DNA from: JBBQXK01 sp038209775
Lineage (GTDB): Bacteria; Pseudomonadota; Alphaproteobacteria; Rhodobacterales; Rhodobacteraceae
Reading direction: 5' to 3'
NCBI GenBank assembly: GCA_038209775.1
Contig: JBBQXK010000030.1
Location: 1-43,109, forward strand
Length of the DNA stretch: 43,109 nt
A program made the position numbers and the translations under genes. The notes under the pieces are model-generated. The model searched no databases and was not told where the DNA came from. It saw only the letters and a program-made list of their open reading frames with translations. Positions 40,834 through 43,109 of this stretch are shown here, piece after piece (position 1 is the first letter of the stretch; each line of letters opens with the position of its first letter).

Positions 40834-41871
40834 ATGAACGACTTTTTCCAGACCGGAGCAGGCATCGCGCTGGTGATCGTGGCGCAAAGCCTTTTGGTCA
40901 TCGGGTTCGTGATGATCTCGCTGTTGTTCCTTGTCTATGGCGACCGGAAAATCTGGGCCGCCGTGCAGATGCGACGCGGGCCGAACGTGGTGGGGCCATG
41001 GGGCCTGCTGCAGACGGTGGCGGATGCGCTGAAGTACGTCGTGAAAGAGATTGTGGTGCCAGCAGGCGCCGACCGGCCGGTGTTCTTTCTTGCGCCGATG
41101 CTGTCGTTCGTGCTGGCCGTGCTGGCATGGGCGGTGATCCCGTTCAATTCGGGCTGGGTTCTGGCCGATATCAACGTGGCGATCCTGTTCGTGTTCGCGG
41201 TGTCGTCGCTGGAGGTCTACGGCGTCATCATGGGCGGCTGGGCATCGAACTCGAAATATCCGTTCCTCGGGTCGCTGCGGTCTGCGGCGCAGATGATTTC
41301 CTATGAGGTGTCGCTGGGCCTGATCATCATCGGCATCATCCTGTCGACGGGGTCGATGAATTTCTCAGCCATCGTGGCGGCGCAGGACGGGGATTATGGC
41401 CTGTTCAACTGGTACTGGCTGCCGCATTTCCCGATGGTGTTTCTGTTCTTCATCAGCGCATTGGCCGAGACGAACCGCCCCCCTTTCGATCTGCCCGAGG
41501 CCGAGTCCGAACTGGTGGCGGGCTTCATGGTGGAATACTCGTCCACGCCGTACCTGTTGTTCATGGCAGGCGAGTACATCGCGATCTTCCTGATGTGCGC
41601 GCTGATGAGCCTGTTGTTTTTCGGCGGCTGGCTGTCGCCCATCCCGGGCCTGCCCGACGGGGCGTTCTGGATGATCCTGAAGATGGCGTTCTTCTTTTTC
41701 CTGTTCGCCATGGTGAAGGCCATCGTGCCCCGCTACCGCTATGACCAACTGATGCGGATCGGCTGGAAGGTGTTCCTGCCGATGAGCTTGGCTTGGGTGG
41801 TGATCGTGGCGTTTCTGGCGAAGTTCGGGGTTCTGGGCGGGTTCTGGGCGCGCTGGACGGTGGGGGGCTGA
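40834..41871 (+). CDS. nuoH: NADH-quinone oxidoreductase subunit H
   Basis: A 345-residue membrane subunit at the joint of the two arms, lining the quinone channel and part of the proton path. Typical stretches are QMRRGPNVVGPWGLLQTVAD, AETNRPPFDLPEAESELVAG and VEYSSTPYLLFMAGEY. About eight transmembrane helices. The ATG at 40834 has GAGGGG upstream; an in-frame extension overlaps the previous gene and is not conserved. Confidence 0.96.
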   Translation: MNDFFQTGAGIALVIVAQSLLVIGFVMISLLFLVYGDRKIWAAVQMRRGPNVVGPWGLLQTVADALKYVVKEIVVPAGADRPVFFLAPMLSFVLAVLAWAVIPFNSGWVLADINVAILFVFAVSSLEVYGVIMGGWASNSKYPFLGSLRSAAQMISYEVSLGLIIIGIILSTGSMNFSAIVAAQDGDYGLFNWYWLPHFPMVFLFFISALAETNRPPFDLPEAESELVAGFMVEYSSTPYLLFMAGEYIAIFLMCALMSLLFFGGWLSPIPGLPDGAFWMILKMAFFFFLFAMVKAIVPRYRYDQLMRIGWKVFLPMSLAWVVIVAFLAKFGVLGGFWARWTVGG

Positions 41872-41873
41872 GG

Positions 41874-42473
41874 GTGCGGCAAGGGTTATCAGCAAAGCAG
41901 GCGATCCAGCGGGCTGGTCTGGCCTTGGCTGTCTTCTGTGGCAGCGCGGGTCTGGGCCTTGCTCAAGGGGTTGATCCCAATGTCATTGTGCGTGCCTTTG
42001 TGGAAGCGCGTTGCAGCGCGCAACTCGTGGACTACGAGGCCGGACGCAAAGTGGGCACGTCGATCTTTGGACCGGATCGTGCAAGTTGGGACGGGACGTT
42101 ACCCCCCACTTCTGCAAACCTTGCCGACGGGACGTGGGGCAGCCTTATCTTTTCAGCCGCTTACGACCTAGCTGCCGCTCAACTGAAACAGTTGCCCCAA
42201 GCACGGCTGGAGGTCGCCTCAGGCTTGTCTGCAACGCTGGCTTTGGCGGATTGCCTCTTCCCGAGCGCTGCAGAACGCGAGGCCGTTCTGAGCCCAAAAG
42301 GAGCGACGGAGCGCGGGTTCTCTCCGAACTTGGTCTGCCTTACGGACCGTTTGCGTCAGGCCGTGTCGGCGCTGAGAAGCGATCTTGACGATGCAGCGCT
42401 GGATGCGCGGCTTGACTTTCTCATGGAGGCCGACACCGCCGAAAATTTGGAATGTGTGGAAGGGCAAGGATAG
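41874..42473 (+). CDS. Exported protein between nuoH and nuoI
   Basis: A protein of about 199 residues starting at a GTG at 41874, 2 nt after the nuoH stop. The N-terminal GLALAVFCGSAGLGLAQ is a signal peptide. The mature part is helical with four cysteines (ARCSAQ, LADCLFP, LVCLTD and the C-terminal LECVEG), suggesting two disulfides. No family recognised. Composition is somewhat more AT-rich than nuoH. nuoH and nuoI are normally adjacent, so this looks like an acquired gene. It ends directly at the nuoI start. Confidence 0.65.
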   Translation: MRQGLSAKQAIQRAGLALAVFCGSAGLGLAQGVDPNVIVRAFVEARCSAQLVDYEAGRKVGTSIFGPDRASWDGTLPPTSANLADGTWGSLIFSAAYDLAAAQLKQLPQARLEVASGLSATLALADCLFPSAAEREAVLSPKGATERGFSPNLVCLTDRLRQAVSALRSDLDDAALDARLDFLMEADTAENLECVEGQG

Positions 42474-42757
42474 ATGACCCAGATCGACTGGAACCGCGCG
42501 ACCCGGTACTTCCTGCTGATGGATTTCATCAAGGGCTTTGCTCTTGGGATGAAGTACTTCTTCGCCCCCAAGGCCACGCTCAACTACCCCCATGAAAAAG
42601 GCCCGCTGTCCCCCCGGTTCCGGGGCGAACACGCGCTGCGCCGCTATCCGAACGGCGAGGAACGTTGCATCGCGTGCAAGCTGTGCGAGGCGATCTGCCC
42701 GGCGCAGGCCATCACCATCGACGCCGAACCCCGCGATGACGGGTCGCGCCGCACCAC
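42474..42757 (+). pseudogene. nuoI: nuoI, 5' part, interrupted by an inserted cassette
   Basis: The first 95 residues of NADH-quinone oxidoreductase subunit I are intact: the N-terminal amphipathic helix (RYFLLMDFIKGFALGMKYFF) and the first ferredoxin motif CIACKLCEAICP (C65, C68, C71, C75). After GSRRTT (codon 95) the normal continuation, which holds the second CxxCxxCxxxCP motif, is replaced by inserted sequence. The frame then runs through 33 unrelated residues to a TGA at 42861-42863. NuoI is normally about 160 residues and carries clusters N6a and N6b, which link NuoG to NuoB, so the truncated product should not transfer electrons. The 3' half, if present, lies beyond the window. Confidence 0.9.
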
Positions 42758-42776
42758 GGGTCGGGGAGGGGGGACG
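42758..42776 (+). repeat. Left arm of the cassette inverted repeat
   Basis: GGGTCGGGGAGGGGGGACG; identical over 19 of 19 bases to the reverse complement of 43090-43108. It contains a run of six G in the nuoI reading frame. Confidence 0.9.
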
Positions 42777-43109
42777 CCCTCGCCGCCCACGCCAAGGCCA
42801 ATCGCCGCAATCCCACCGAGCCGGAAAAACGGCTGTGGGCTGCACTCAAATCGAACCGGTTGAATGGTATAGCGTTCACCCGGCAAGTGGTGGTGGCCGG
42901 CCATATCCTGGATTTTGCTGCACGCCGCGAGCGGATCGGGATCGAGATTGATGGGCATACGCACACGGACGCCGAAGCAGATGGGCGGCGGACGGCGGCC
43001 ATTGAGGCAGCAGGATACCGGTTGATCCGGTTTCAGAACCGGGACGTGATGGGCAATTTGACTGGCGTTCTGGCTGCTATCGCGGTCGTCGTCCCCCCTC
43101 CCCGACCCT
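42758..43109 (+). CDS. DUF559 nuclease-domain frame, no evident start codon, partial
   Basis: This frame is open from 42740 to the window edge. It encodes the DUF559 domain, a Vsr/very-short-patch-repair-like PD-(D/E)XK fold: RRNPTEPEKRLWAALKSNRL, then FTRQVVVAGHILDFAARRER, IGIEIDGHTH and AGYRLIRFQNRDVMGN. The likely active-site residues are present: the Asp of ILDF and Glu-x-Asp of EIDG. No ATG, GTG or TTG precedes the conserved part. It lies in the -1 frame relative to nuoI, and both repeat arms are translated as Gly/Arg- and Pro-rich tails. Whether it is made as a protein is uncertain. Confidence 0.75.
43090..43108 (-). repeat. Right arm of the cassette inverted repeat
   Basis: CGTCCCCCCTCCCCGACCC, the exact reverse complement of the left arm. 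One further base (T, 43109) ends the window, as expected when assembly stops in a repeat that occurs elsewhere in the genome. Confidence 0.9.

Larger units (their letters stand above)
42758..43108 (+). mobile_element. Inverted-repeat-bounded DUF559 cassette inserted in nuoI
   Basis: The 351-bp segment is bounded by a perfect 19-bp inverted repeat, GGGTCGGGGAGGGGGGACG on the left (42758-42776) and its reverse complement on the right (43090-43108). Outside and inside these arms the match stops at once. The interior is a single open frame for a DUF559 nuclease domain; there is no transposase. It is placed inside a codon of nuoI. G-rich palindromic repeats beside DUF559 frames are, as I recall, common in GC-rich proteobacteria. 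A target-site duplication cannot be tested because the window ends one base after the right arm. Confidence 0.75.

Noticed and set aside
42740..43109. An intein or group I/II intron in nuoI
   Set aside because: There are no intein splicing motifs (first Cys/Ser, terminal His-Asn) and no intron core; the nuoI frame meets a stop, and the boundaries are inverted repeats.
1..43109. CRISPR arrays, transposase genes, rRNA genes and prophage genes
   Set aside because: I looked for regularly spaced repeats, DDE or serine/tyrosine recombinase motifs, ribosomal RNA signatures and phage structural genes and found none. The only RNA gene seen is tRNA-Asn.

Overview
The window looks like one contig from a high-GC alphaproteobacterium of the order Rhodobacterales (Rhodobacteraceae/Paracoccaceae). 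The reasons are the gene content and order: a nuo operon interrupted by many small extra genes, as in Rhodobacter capsulatus; a separate NDUFA12-type complex I subunit; small families I associate with Rhodobacteraceae (DUF6476, DUF5337); and sigma70 promoters of the form TTGNNN-N17-TANNNN. Assignments are by reading motifs; no database search was run.

Layout. 1-5393 (minus): an amidase followed by a polyamine-type ABC transporter, potA-potB-potC-potD, ending in a strong inverted repeat. 5501-7687 (minus): a membrane hybrid histidine kinase and a small membrane protein, divergent from an RluD-like pseudouridine synthase whose start codon overlaps it. 8987-10029 (minus): tRNA-Asn(GTT) with its own promoter and a metallo-beta-lactamase-fold hydrolase. 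10077-14526: an EnvZ-like kinase, an exported CAP-domain protein (minus), clpP, clpX and a Rid-family protein. 14719-19766: a serralysin-like RTX metalloprotease, an NDUFA12-type subunit, a small exported protein, a phased 11-bp repeat array, an MFS exporter and a DegT-type aminotransferase.

19846-28511 is a leucine/isovalerate catabolic cluster: isovaleryl-CoA dehydrogenase, methylcrotonyl-CoA carboxylase beta and alpha, HMG-CoA lyase and methylglutaconyl-CoA hydratase. Together they turn isovaleryl-CoA into acetyl-CoA and acetoacetate. The cluster carries passengers: a VapBC-type toxin-antitoxin pair, an LprI-like exported protein, an antisense GNAT gene and two AT-rich hairpins.

28631-43109 is the nuo operon with its promoter: nuoA, B, C, D, E, F, G, H and the first half of nuoI, all on the plus strand. 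Fourteen additional small genes are interleaved, most joined by ATGA or TGATG stop/start overlaps. Among them are a visibly AT-rich gene for a membrane-anchored protein (32091-32747) and a membrane protein sharing a helix-hairpin-helix domain with the long C-terminus of NuoE.

The most unusual feature is at the right end. nuoI is broken after codon 95 by a cassette bounded by perfect 19-bp inverted repeats (42758-42776 and 43090-43108). The cassette is almost entirely one open frame for a DUF559 (Vsr/PD-(D/E)XK-like) nuclease domain, without a transposase and without an evident start codon. The window stops one base after the right repeat, which fits an assembly break in a dispersed repeat. 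If real, the insertion removes the second [4Fe-4S] cluster motif of NuoI and should inactivate complex I unless it is removed or bypassed.
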